Below are positions 1 to 6,902 of a stretch of DNA of 37,522 nt, in pieces. Origin of the DNA: Acidobacteriaceae bacterium (GTDB lineage Bacteria; Acidobacteriota; Terriglobia; Terriglobales; Acidobacteriaceae); contig JASHRF010000094.1 in assembly GCA_030037545.1 (NCBI GenBank), positions 1 to 37,522 of the forward strand. The letters are read 5' to 3'. The position numbers and the translations under genes were made by a program. The notes beneath the pieces were generated by a model, which was given only the letters and a program-made list of their open reading frames with translations, was not told where the DNA came from and did not search any database. Numbering within the stretch: position 1 is the first letter of the stretch; each line of letters begins with the position of its first letter.

Positions 1-780
1 GCCGATCAGGTGCAGATCCGCCGGCCAGAATTTCCTGAATTTTTCTTCGTCGTTGGAGCCGTAGCCGAGCGCGGTGATGTAGTTCGACAGCGCATCGAGC
101 CACACGTAGATCACGTGCTTCTCGTCGCCGGGAACCGGTATGCCCCAGGTGATGTTGGTGCGGCTCACGGAAAGGTCCTTGAGCCCGCTGCGCACAAACG
201 AAATCACCTCGCGCCGCGTCGACTCCGGCCCCATGAATCCCGGATTCGCTTCGTAAAACTCGAGCAGCCGGCGCTCGAAGGCCGAAAGCTTGAAGAAATA
301 ATTCTCCTCGCTCACCGTCTCCGTCGGCCGTCCGCAATCGGGGCAAAGCGTGCCCGGCGGGCCCTCCACGTACGCCTCGTCCGAGACACAGTACTGCCCG
401 GTATAGGAACCCTTGTAGATGAATCCGCGCTCCTCGAGCGTGGCGAACAGCTTCTGCACGCCGCGCTTGTGCCGCTCTTCCGTGGTGCGGATGAAATCGT
501 CGTAGGTAAGCCCCAGCCGGTCCCAAAGCCCGCGAAACTCACCCGCGATCCGCGTAGTAAACTCCTGCGGCGAGCAGCCCGCCTGCTCCGCGCTGCGCTC
601 GATCTTCTGCCCGTGCTCGTCGGTGCCGGTCAAGAACCACGTCTCGATGCCCAGCGCCCGCTTGCGCCGCGCAATGGCATCGCACACGATGGTCGAGTAG
701 GCGTGGCCCAGGTGCGGGCGCGCGTTCACGTAGTAGATGGGCGTGGTGAGGTAAAAACGTTCTGGAACAGATTTGTTCAT
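1..780 (-). CDS. metG: Methionine--tRNA ligase (MetRS), C-terminal part outside the window
   Basis: Charges tRNA-Met with methionine in the cytosol. The 260 visible residues are the N-terminal part of a class I synthetase. The Rossmann-fold start contains the HIGH-type motif HLGHAYS at about residues 23-29, followed by TGTDEHGQK, which is typical of MetRS. A CP-domain zinc knuckle follows, with a YCVSD stretch and a CPDC pair around residues 121-140. The segment DLSVSRTNITWGIPVP near residues 211-226 is also characteristic. The KMSKS motif and anticodon-binding domain lie beyond position 1. The start is the ATG at 780-778. The gene diverges from the small membrane protein at 891. A 276-codon open frame on the opposite strand is only its shadow. 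Confidence 0.95.
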   Translation of the reverse strand, partial: MNKSVPERFYLTTPIYYVNARPHLGHAYSTIVCDAIARRKRALGIETWFLTGTDEHGQKIERSAEQAGCSPQEFTTRIAGEFRGLWDRLGLTYDDFIRTTEERHKRGVQKLFATLEERGFIYKGSYTGQYCVSDEAYVEGPPGTLCPDCGRPTETVSEENYFFKLSAFERRLLEFYEANPGFMGPESTRREVISFVRSGLKDLSVSRTNITWGIPVPGDEKHVIYVWLDALSNYITALGYGSNDEEKFRKFWPADLHLIG

Positions 781-890
781 GAAGGCAAGAAGGCTGGAGA
801 ACCGCAGAATTCCGGAACTCGCCGCCATCTCCTATCGTAAGGTATCTGAGAGCTTTGGTGTCTCAGTGTCTGCTGTTGGAGGCAATGCAA

Positions 891-1247
891 GTGAATACCT
901 TGCCGGCTGTTCTTCAACTGGATCTTTCCATACTCTTTACTGCGCTGGCCTGGGGATTGGGCTTTTTTCTTGCCGTGCGGCGCGTGTATCTGTTTCAAAC
1001 CATCGCTATCGGATGCATTGTTTGCCTGTCCGGCTACACGCTGGCCTGCCTGAATGCGCCGCTGTGGCTGGTTGTACCGGCGCTGATTCCGCTCGACATT
1101 CTGCTGGCGTGGTACGTGCTGCGCAAGCCGGCGAAGATCGCGATGGCGTACGCGTCGAGCTGGATGTTCTACGCCGCATTTCATGTCGTGCTCAGCTTCT
1201 GGTTCCGGTGCGACTGGCTGATTCCTGCCTGGAAGCTCCACGCCTGA
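891..1247 (+). CDS. Small integral membrane protein of unknown function
   Basis: A 118-residue, strongly hydrophobic protein with about four predicted membrane helices (approximately residues 12-28, 31-50, 53-72 and 82-105) and short polar loops. I do not recognise a family. I prefer the GTG at 891 because a GGAGG sits at 878-882, eight bases upstream; the in-frame ATG at 885 would be only two bases from it and the TTG at 855 has no clear site. It lies alone between divergent metG and co-directional argS, 60 bp before the latter. A hairpin at 1266-1296 separates them, so it may be a separate transcript. No functional claim is justified. Confidence 0.6.
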   Translation: MNTLPAVLQLDLSILFTALAWGLGFFLAVRRVYLFQTIAIGCIVCLSGYTLACLNAPLWLVVPALIPLDILLAWYVLRKPAKIAMAYASSWMFYAAFHVVLSFWFRCDWLIPAWKLHA

Positions 1248-1265
1248 GCGCAGAAACGCGCCTGC

Positions 1266-1297
1266 TAAAATAATCCTTGAAAATCAAGGATTTTAGA
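1266..1297 (+). terminator. Perfect 9-bp hairpin before argS: terminator or leader control element
   Basis: AATCCTTGA at 1272-1280 pairs perfectly with TCAAGGATT at 1284-1292 across an AAA loop. The stem can be extended with a two-base bulge (CTAAAA against TTTTAG), and a short T run follows. It lies 25 bp after the stop of the small membrane gene and directly before the argS ribosome binding site (AGAGG, 1295-1299). It could terminate the upstream gene or mask the argS site. The stem is A/T-rich and therefore weak. Confidence 0.45.
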
Positions 1298-1307
1298 GGC
1301 GTTCGAC

Positions 1308-3407
1308 GTGGTTCTGGAACTTGAAACGAAGCTCGGCGAGGCGATTCGCGCCACCCTTAAGGAAAATTACGATCTGGCCGTGGAGAACGTGCCGCTGGAG
1401 ACGCCGCCCGACCTGCGCTTCGGCGAATTGGCGACGCCGGTGGCCTTTGAGCTGGCGCGCAAGCTGCGCAAAGCGCCTCGCGTAATCGCGCAAGAGATCG
1501 TCGCGGCGCTGGGGGCGGTCGAGGGCTTCGCAGGATTCGAGGTTGCCGGCGCCGGCTACATCAACGCGCGGCTGGACCGCGGATTTGCGGCGCGGCTGGT
1601 GGTGGAATCCGAATCTCACCCTAGCCACAAAAACAAAGACGTGGCGAGGGTGGGGCACCCGGATTCCGGCCCAATGGGGCACCCGGTTCACTCATTGGTT
1701 GAGCACACCTCCATCAATCCTAATAAGGCTGCGCATATCGGGCATCTGCGAAATGCCATCCTGGGCGATACGTTTGTGCGTCTGCTGCGCGCCGCCGGGC
1801 AGAAAGTCGATGTGCAGAACTACATCGATAACACCGGCGTGCAGGTAGCGGACGTGGTCGTTGGCTTTCTGCATGTCGAACGCAAATCGGCCGCGCAGGT
1901 GCGCGCCCTAGTGGCCGAATGCGAAATGCGTGCGGCGAGCGAAGGGCACGCGGCGGCCATCGATTACTACTGCTGGGACCTCTACGCGCGCACCTCGCAA
2001 TGGTACGGCGAAGGCAGCGAGGACAAGCAGGCGGCCAAGAAAAAGCTGCGCTACGACACGCTGCACCTGATCGAGCACGGCGGCAACGAGACGGCCGAGA
2101 TCGCCGAGCTGATTTCGACGGCGGTGCTGCGGCGGCATCTTGAAACCATGCTGCGCCTGGGCATCGAGTACGACTTCCTGCCCCGCGAGAGTGAGGTGCT
2201 GCACCTGAAGTTCTGGGAGTCGGCTTTCGAGCAGTTGAAGAAAACCGGCGTGCTGTATTTCGAGACTGAGGGCAAGAACAAGGGCTGCTGGGTGATGACG
2301 CGGCCGGGCGCGGAAACCAGGGACGGCGAAACGGACGAGGACGCCAAGGTGATCGTGCGCTCCAACGGAACGGTGACTTACGTCGGCAAAGACATCGCCT
2401 ATCACCTGTGGAAGTTCGGCCTGCTGGACCGCGACTTCGGCTACCAGCCTTTTTTTCGCTATCCCGATCGTGAGTGCTGGATCTCGGCTGTCGAGAGCCG
2501 GAAAGACCATCCGCACTTTGGCGGCGCGACGGCGATTTACAACGTGATCGACTCGCGCCAGTCCGATCCACAGGCCAACGTGATTCAGGCGCTGCGCGGC
2601 ATGGGCCACACCGCGGAGGCCGACCACTACACGCATTTCAGCTACGAGATGGTCGCGCTCACGCCGCGCTGCGCCGTCGAATTGGGCTACACGGTCGCCG
2701 AAGAAGACCTGGGCCGGCCCTATATCGAAGTGAGCGGGCGCAAGGGCTTCGGCGTCAAGGCCGACGATCTGATCGACAAGCTCATCGCCGCTACCCGCGC
2801 CGAAGTGGACGCGCGCCAGACCGGCCGCGACGGCGCTGAGCGCCGGAAGATCGCGGAACAGATCGCCATCGGCGCGCTGCGCTACTTCATGCTCAAGTAC
2901 ACGCGCAATTCCGTCATCGCGTTTGACTTCAAAGACGCACTCGGCTTCGAGGGCGAGACCGGCCCGTACATCCAGTACGCGGTGGTGCGGATACGGAACA
3001 TCTTTCGCAAGGGGGAGACGACGGCGGAAGCAGTGCTGGAGCAGCAAGTCAGCGAGTCCGCAAGCCAGCGGTTTAGCGAGCCGGAGAGCCAGCATGACGC
3101 TGCGAGCGGCGCGGTCGCGGCATTCCTGAGCGGCCAGGCCAACGAAGACATCTGGGCGCTGTGGCTGCGGGCCGGGCGTTTCTCGCTCGTGTTGGAGCAG
3201 TGTATCGCCGCATCGGAGCCCGCGTACCTGGCCAAGCACGCCTTTCAACTGGCGCAGGAGTTCAACAACTTCTACCACAAGCACCACATCCTCACTGAAG
3301 AAGATCCGCGGCGCAAAACGTTTCTGCTCGCAACGGCGGCGGTGGTGCTGCGCGAGCTGGTGAAGGCGCTGGCGCTGCTGGGCATCGAGAGCCCGGAAGC
3401 GATGTAA
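1308..3407 (+). CDS. argS: Arginine--tRNA ligase (ArgRS) with two in-frame repeat insertions
   Basis: Charges tRNA-Arg with arginine. The 699-residue product has the ArgRS N-terminal Add-1 domain (residues 1-100), a class I catalytic core with the motif HIGH at 143-146 (context NKAAHIGHLRNAI), and a C-terminal DALR anticodon domain with the usual YIQYAVVRI and YLAKHAFQLAQEFNNFYH segments. It starts with GTG at 1308, eight bases after AGAGG. It is about 100 residues longer than most bacterial ArgRS. Part of the excess comes from two repeat-derived segments: residues about 104-126, encoded by a palindromic element, and about 579-597, encoded by an octamer array. Both keep the frame and fall at domain borders, so the enzyme is probably active. 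Confidence 0.95.
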   Translation: MVLELETKLGEAIRATLKENYDLAVENVPLETPPDLRFGELATPVAFELARKLRKAPRVIAQEIVAALGAVEGFAGFEVAGAGYINARLDRGFAARLVVESESHPSHKNKDVARVGHPDSGPMGHPVHSLVEHTSINPNKAAHIGHLRNAILGDTFVRLLRAAGQKVDVQNYIDNTGVQVADVVVGFLHVERKSAAQVRALVAECEMRAASEGHAAAIDYYCWDLYARTSQWYGEGSEDKQAAKKKLRYDTLHLIEHGGNETAEIAELISTAVLRRHLETMLRLGIEYDFLPRESEVLHLKFWESAFEQLKKTGVLYFETEGKNKGCWVMTRPGAETRDGETDEDAKVIVRSNGTVTYVGKDIAYHLWKFGLLDRDFGYQPFFRYPDRECWISAVESRKDHPHFGGATAIYNVIDSRQSDPQANVIQALRGMGHTAEADHYTHFSYEMVALTPRCAVELGYTVAEEDLGRPYIEVSGRKGFGVKADDLIDKLIAATRAEVDARQTGRDGAERRKIAEQIAIGALRYFMLKYTRNSVIAFDFKDALGFEGETGPYIQYAVVRIRNIFRKGETTAEAVLEQQVSESASQRFSEPESQHDAASGAVAAFLSGQANEDIWALWLRAGRFSLVLEQCIAASEPAYLAKHAFQLAQEFNNFYHKHHILTEEDPRRKTFLLATAAVVLRELVKALALLGIESPEAM
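1617..1684 (+). repeat. Palindromic repeat element inserted in frame in argS
   Basis: CACCCTAGCCAC (1617-1628) and GTGGCGAGGGTG (1641-1652) form a 12-bp stem with one mismatch around a 12-base loop. The signature TGGGGCACCC follows at 1651-1660 and recurs at 1675-1684. The same arm-loop-arm-TGGGGCACCC layout occurs in reverse between genes at 23677-23708. Here it encodes a His/Gly/Pro-rich linker just before the ArgRS catalytic domain. Confidence 0.75.
3043..3098 (+). repeat. Degenerate octamer tandem array inside argS
   Basis: Seven consecutive 8-bp units can be read: AGCAAGTC, AGCGAGTC, CGCAAGCC, AGCGGTTT, AGCGAGCC, GGAGAGCC, AGCATGAC. They encode a Ser/Glu/Gln-rich segment between the ArgRS core and the DALR domain. 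The units resemble the reverse complement of the array at 5676-5707. Confidence 0.6.
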
Positions 3408-3408
3408 A

Positions 3409-3456
3409 GGCAGCGACCGAGCGAACAAGGGACCGAGGGAGCAGAGAACCACGACC
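3409..3456. repeat. Degenerate octamer tandem array after argS
   Basis: Starting one base after the argS stop, 8-bp units run GGCAGCGA, CCGAGCGA, ACAAGGGA, CCGAGGGA, GCAGAGAA, CCACGACC. They fill most of the 97-bp gap between the convergent argS and glyS genes. No conventional terminator is visible there. Confidence 0.5.
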
Positions 3457-3504
3457 AGCTCCTGCTTTCTCTTCCTGCCTTGAACCTTCCCTCGAATGAG
3501 GCGG

Positions 3505-5589
3505 CTACGGCGTGACGATTTCGCTGAAATCGGCGATACCGGAAAAATTGCGGAAGACCTCGTCGATAAGGCCGAGGTGCGCGCCGCGAATCTTCTCGTC
3601 GGGGTCGAGCACCAGCACCTTGTCGAAAAATGTATCCACAACTGGACGCAACGTGGCGATCAGGGCCAACGCATCGGCGTAGGCGCGCTGCTCGCGGAGT
3701 CTGGCCACCTGTGGCGCGAGCGATGCGGAAGCTTCTGCGAGCCGCTGCGCTTCCGGCGCGAGTTGAATTCTGGTTGCTGATCCGATCACGAAACCTTTTT
3801 CCGCCGCCTGGCGCACGATGTTCTTGATGCGTTTGAAGGCCACGGAGATGGCGGCGAAATCCTCTGACCCACGCACGGCCCTGAGGGCTTCGGCGCGGGC
3901 GATTGCGCCGCGTACGTCGTCCGAGTCCGCGGCCAGGACCGCGTTCACTACATCGTAGGCGAAGTTGTATATATCCTTCAGATAGAAGTGCAGGCGTTCG
4001 CGGAGAAATGTCACCACTTGGTCGCGGTTCGCGCCGTCGGCTCCGGATGCAGCCAGAACATCGCTGAGCGTGAGCGGCAAATCCGACTCGGCAAGAATTT
4101 TCACGATAGCGTTGGCGGCGCGACGCAGCGCGAAAGGATCCTTCGAGCCTGTAGGCGCGTTGCCAATTCCGAACATGGCTACGATGGTTTGAATGCGGTC
4201 CGCGATCCCAAGAAGCTGGCCTTCAATCGACGGCGGAATCTCTTCTTCCATCGAGGCTGGCGTGTACTGCTCGTAAATCGCCAGCGCCACCCGTTCGCCC
4301 AAACCCTGCGCCCGCGCGTAAAGGCCGCCGATAATTCCCTGCAGCTCAGTGAATTCCTTCACTAGCCCGGTCGTCAGATCGGTTTTGGCGAGCTCGACAG
4401 CCTTGAGCAGCGCGGCTTCATCAAAGGCAACACTGCCGGCCTTGACGGTTGCGGCCAGTACTCGCGCAACGGCGAGATTCTGCTCCGTCTTCCACGCGTA
4501 GCTGCCCAGCTCCTTCTGGAAAGTAACGCTTTTCAGGCTCTCCACGCGTGCGGTGAGCGGCGTTTTCTGATCGAAGTCCCAGAAGAAACGCGCGTCTTTG
4601 AAGCGCGCGCGCAGCACGCGAGCGTTGCCGTGGCGGATGATCGCCGCGCCTTCTCCATCAACTTTCGTGTTGAGCACGGCCAGAAAGCACGCGGCCAGCT
4701 TCCCGTTCGCGCCTTCCACGGCGAAATATTTTTGGTGGTCGCGCATCACCGTAACCAGCACTTCTTCGGGGAGCTCCAGATATTTGGCCTCGAAGTTGCC
4801 GAGGATCACGCTGGGCCACTCGGTCAGGTGGACTACGGTTTCAACGAGCGGTTCATCCTCGCGCCAGCGCGCGCCAGCAACGGCGCGGGTGGCGGCGTCG
4901 AGGGCTTTGCGGATGATATGCCGGCGCTCGGCCACACTCACCACTACGCTTGCGGCGCGCAGCGTATCGACGTACGCGCTGGCCGCTTCGACCGCAACCG
5001 GGGCCTCACCATGCAGCACGCGATGGCCGCGGCTGGCGCGTCCAGCGGCGATGCCGGCGATTTCGAGCGGAACGATTTCGGAATCGAGCAGTGCGACCAC
5101 CCAGCGCACGGGGCGAACCATGCGCTCCGGTTTGCCGGCCCTCCAGTACATGTTCTTTGCCCAGTAGATGGCGAAAACTTCCTTGGGCAGATCCGAAGCC
5201 AGGATTTCAGCAGCGCTCCGCCCCAAACGCTTCACATTCGCGCCCACGTACTCGCCCTTGGGCGTGGCGATTTTCTCGAGATCGGCGACGGCCACGCCGG
5301 CTTTTTTCGCGAAAGCTTCAGCAGCGGATGTGGGCGCGCCGTCTTTGAATGCCACTTTCCACGACGGGCCGGTCAGCTGCTCCTCGGAATCTTCCTGTCG
5401 GGAGCGCACGCCTTCGGCCAGCACAGCCAGGCGCCGCGGCGTGGAGTACGTGGAAAGCGCGGCGTCCTCGGTGAGCAGGCGCTCGCGCGTAAGCAGATCG
5501 TTGACGCGGCGGCCCAGCTCGGCCTCTGCGCCGGCAATCATCCGCGCCGGAATTTCTTCAAGACCGAGTTCAAACAAGAAATCTGACAT
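3505..5589 (-). CDS. glyS: Glycine--tRNA ligase beta subunit
   Basis: Beta subunit of the bacterial alpha2-beta2 glycyl-tRNA synthetase, which recognises tRNA-Gly and contributes to catalysis with GlyQ. The 694-residue product has the usual length. It opens with the family signature FELGLEEIPARM (residues 5-16) and contains the HD-domain-like middle region, with segments such as MRDHQKYFAVE and KDPFALRRAANAI. It ends in a DALR-type anticodon domain (VDTFFDKVLVLDPDEKIR). The ATG at 5589-5587 is used. It lies 112 bp downstream of glyQ on the same strand, so the two are probably one operon, although the spacer is filled with repeats. Confidence 0.95.
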   Translation of the reverse strand: MSDFLFELGLEEIPARMIAGAEAELGRRVNDLLTRERLLTEDAALSTYSTPRRLAVLAEGVRSRQEDSEEQLTGPSWKVAFKDGAPTSAAEAFAKKAGVAVADLEKIATPKGEYVGANVKRLGRSAAEILASDLPKEVFAIYWAKNMYWRAGKPERMVRPVRWVVALLDSEIVPLEIAGIAAGRASRGHRVLHGEAPVAVEAASAYVDTLRAASVVVSVAERRHIIRKALDAATRAVAGARWREDEPLVETVVHLTEWPSVILGNFEAKYLELPEEVLVTVMRDHQKYFAVEGANGKLAACFLAVLNTKVDGEGAAIIRHGNARVLRARFKDARFFWDFDQKTPLTARVESLKSVTFQKELGSYAWKTEQNLAVARVLAATVKAGSVAFDEAALLKAVELAKTDLTTGLVKEFTELQGIIGGLYARAQGLGERVALAIYEQYTPASMEEEIPPSIEGQLLGIADRIQTIVAMFGIGNAPTGSKDPFALRRAANAIVKILAESDLPLTLSDVLAASGADGANRDQVVTFLRERLHFYLKDIYNFAYDVVNAVLAADSDDVRGAIARAEALRAVRGSEDFAAISVAFKRIKNIVRQAAEKGFVIGSATRIQLAPEAQRLAEASASLAPQVARLREQRAYADALALIATLRPVVDTFFDKVLVLDPDEKIRGAHLGLIDEVFRNFSGIADFSEIVTP

Positions 5590-5631
5590 GGCGTTGCTTT
5601 CGTGGTCGAGCTAAATGGCATGAACCGCAGA

Positions 5632-5666
5632 TCCTTCGACTTCGCTGCGCTCCGCTCAGGGTGACA
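5632..5666. repeat. Interspersed intergenic repeat in the glyQ-glyS spacer
   Basis: The sequence around ATCCTTCGACTTCGCTGCGC followed by TCCGCTCAGGGTGACAG resembles a short repeat I associate with intergenic regions of acidobacterial and other environmental genomes. Only one copy is visible here, so repeat status rests on recollection, not on a second copy in this window. Confidence 0.35.
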
Positions 5667-5675
5667 GTCCGATTT

Positions 5676-5707
5676 CGCTGACTCGTTGACTTGCTAACTC
5701 GCTAACC
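5676..5707. repeat. Octamer tandem array overlapping the glyQ stop codon
   Basis: Four clear 8-bp units, CGCTGACT, CGTTGACT, TGCTAACT and CGCTAACC, differ from each other at only one to three positions. The complement of the last unit supplies the glyQ stop codon (5702-5704), so the array defines the 3' end of that gene. A related array lies at 19618-19657 and a reverse-complement relative inside argS. Confidence 0.75.
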
Positions 5708-6655
5708 GGCCTCTTGCTGCACCGCATACGCCTTGGCAACGCCCACCGCCAGGTTGCGAATGCGCCCGATTACTCCCACGCGCTCCGTAACACTGATGGC
5801 GCCACGCGCATCGAGCAGGTTGAACAGATTCGAGCACTTCAGCGCCAGCTCGTAGGTGGCCAACAGCGGAAATCGTTTCTTGTCGGCCGCGCTGGCCTTC
5901 TCGTCCGCCATCAGCGCGCCGGCCTGATGCAGCAAAGCCTGCGCTTCGGCTTCGTAGGAATTGAAATGCTCCCAGAGCCGCGGCACATCGGCGTACTCGA
6001 AGTTATAGACCGAAAACTGCAGCTCTTCTTCGAGACGCACGTCGCCATAGGTCGCCGCTGCGCCGGTTTCCGGATCGCGCGCCCAGACGATGTCGTAGAT
6101 CGAGTCCACATCCTGCAAAAACTGCGCAATGCGTTCCATACCGTAGGTAAGCTCGGCGCAGATGGGGTCCAGATCCATTCCGCCGCACTGCTGGAAATAG
6201 GTGAACTGCGTAATCTCCAGGCCGTCGAGCATCACCTGCCAGCCCACGCCCCACGCGCCGCCCGCTGGCCACTCCCAGTTGTCTTCCTCGAATTTCAAGT
6301 CGTGCTGGCGCAGGTCGATGCCCATGGCCTCGAGCGATTCCAGGTACAGCTCCTGCACGTTCTTGGGCGGCGGCTTAAGGATGAGCTGAAACTGCGTGTG
6401 CTTGAAGAGCCGGTTGGGATTCTCGCCGTAGCGGCCGTCGGCGGGCCGGCGCGAAGGCTGCGCGTAGCCCACCTTGTACGGCTTGGGCCCCAGCACGCGC
6501 AGAAAGGTCTCCGGCGCCATGGTGCCCGCTCCCACTTCCACGTCGTAGGGCTGCTGTAGCACGCATCCGCGCTCCGCCCAAAAGGACTGCAGGCGAAAGA
6601 GCAGGTCCTGAAAGGTGAGCGGGGATTTCGTAGAGGCTGTTTGGATTACCGGCAC
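5702..6655 (-). CDS. glyQ: Glycine--tRNA ligase alpha subunit
   Basis: Catalytic alpha subunit of the alpha2-beta2 glycyl-tRNA synthetase, a class II enzyme forming glycyl-adenylate. The 317-residue protein shows the highly conserved GlyQ blocks: [18 protein letters not shown] near the N-terminus, [16 protein letters not shown], and [17 protein letters not shown], followed by [19 protein letters not shown] and [10 protein letters not shown]. The start is probably the GTG at 6655; a purine-rich GAGAGA lies upstream and no ATG precedes the conserved part. The last codons run into an octamer repeat array that provides the stop. It diverges from the oxidase operon at 6903. Confidence 0.95.
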   Translation of the reverse strand: MPVIQTASTKSPLTFQDLLFRLQSFWAERGCVLQQPYDVEVGAGTMAPETFLRVLGPKPYKVGYAQPSRRPADGRYGENPNRLFKHTQFQLILKPPPKNVQELYLESLEAMGIDLRQHDLKFEEDNWEWPAGGAWGVGWQVMLDGLEITQFTYFQQCGGMDLDPICAELTYGMERIAQFLQDVDSIYDIVWARDPETGAAATYGDVRLEEELQFSVYNFEYADVPRLWEHFNSYEAEAQALLHQAGALMADEKASAADKKRFPLLATYELALKCSNLFNLLDARGAISVTERVGVIGRIRNLAVGVAKAYAVQQEAG

Positions 6656-6749
6656 GCAGTTCTCTCTCGATCGGGACTCAAAGAGATTCTATCAGCCGGT
6701 GAGCAGCGGACACGGCTTCAAACCAAGCCGAATCCCGATTGGTGAAGGC

Positions 6750-6777
6750 TTGCAATCGCCGCGCGTCGGCATAGAAT
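6750..6777 (+). promoter_or_regulatory. Candidate sigma70-type promoter for the CydA-like operon
   Basis: TTGCAA (6750-6755) and TAGAAT (6772-6777) are separated by 16 bp in the 247-bp gap between divergent glyQ and the oxidase genes. The resulting leader would be about 120 bases. The match is reasonable but unproven. Confidence 0.4.
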
Positions 6778-6902
6778 AGGTGGCAACAAAATCTTTCGGA
6801 ATTTCAGGAGCGATGCGCTCGGGGCCCGTCTGCCGGCGTTGACTGCGCGGGCGGCACCAGACTGTCCCGCGCGGCATCGCGCGCCGCAAGAGGAGATGCC
6901 GC

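Noticed and set aside
10..840. 276-codon open frame on the plus strand
   Set aside because: It is antisense to metG, whose MetRS motifs are unmistakable; the predicted peptide is Arg/His/Val-rich as expected for a shadow frame in G/C-rich DNA.
1908..3641. 577-codon frame antisense to argS
   Set aside because: Crosses argS and the argS-glyS gap with no ribosome site or recognisable domain; a product of high G+C.
4630..5586. 318-codon frame antisense to glyS
   Set aside because: Shadow of glyS; no independent evidence of coding.
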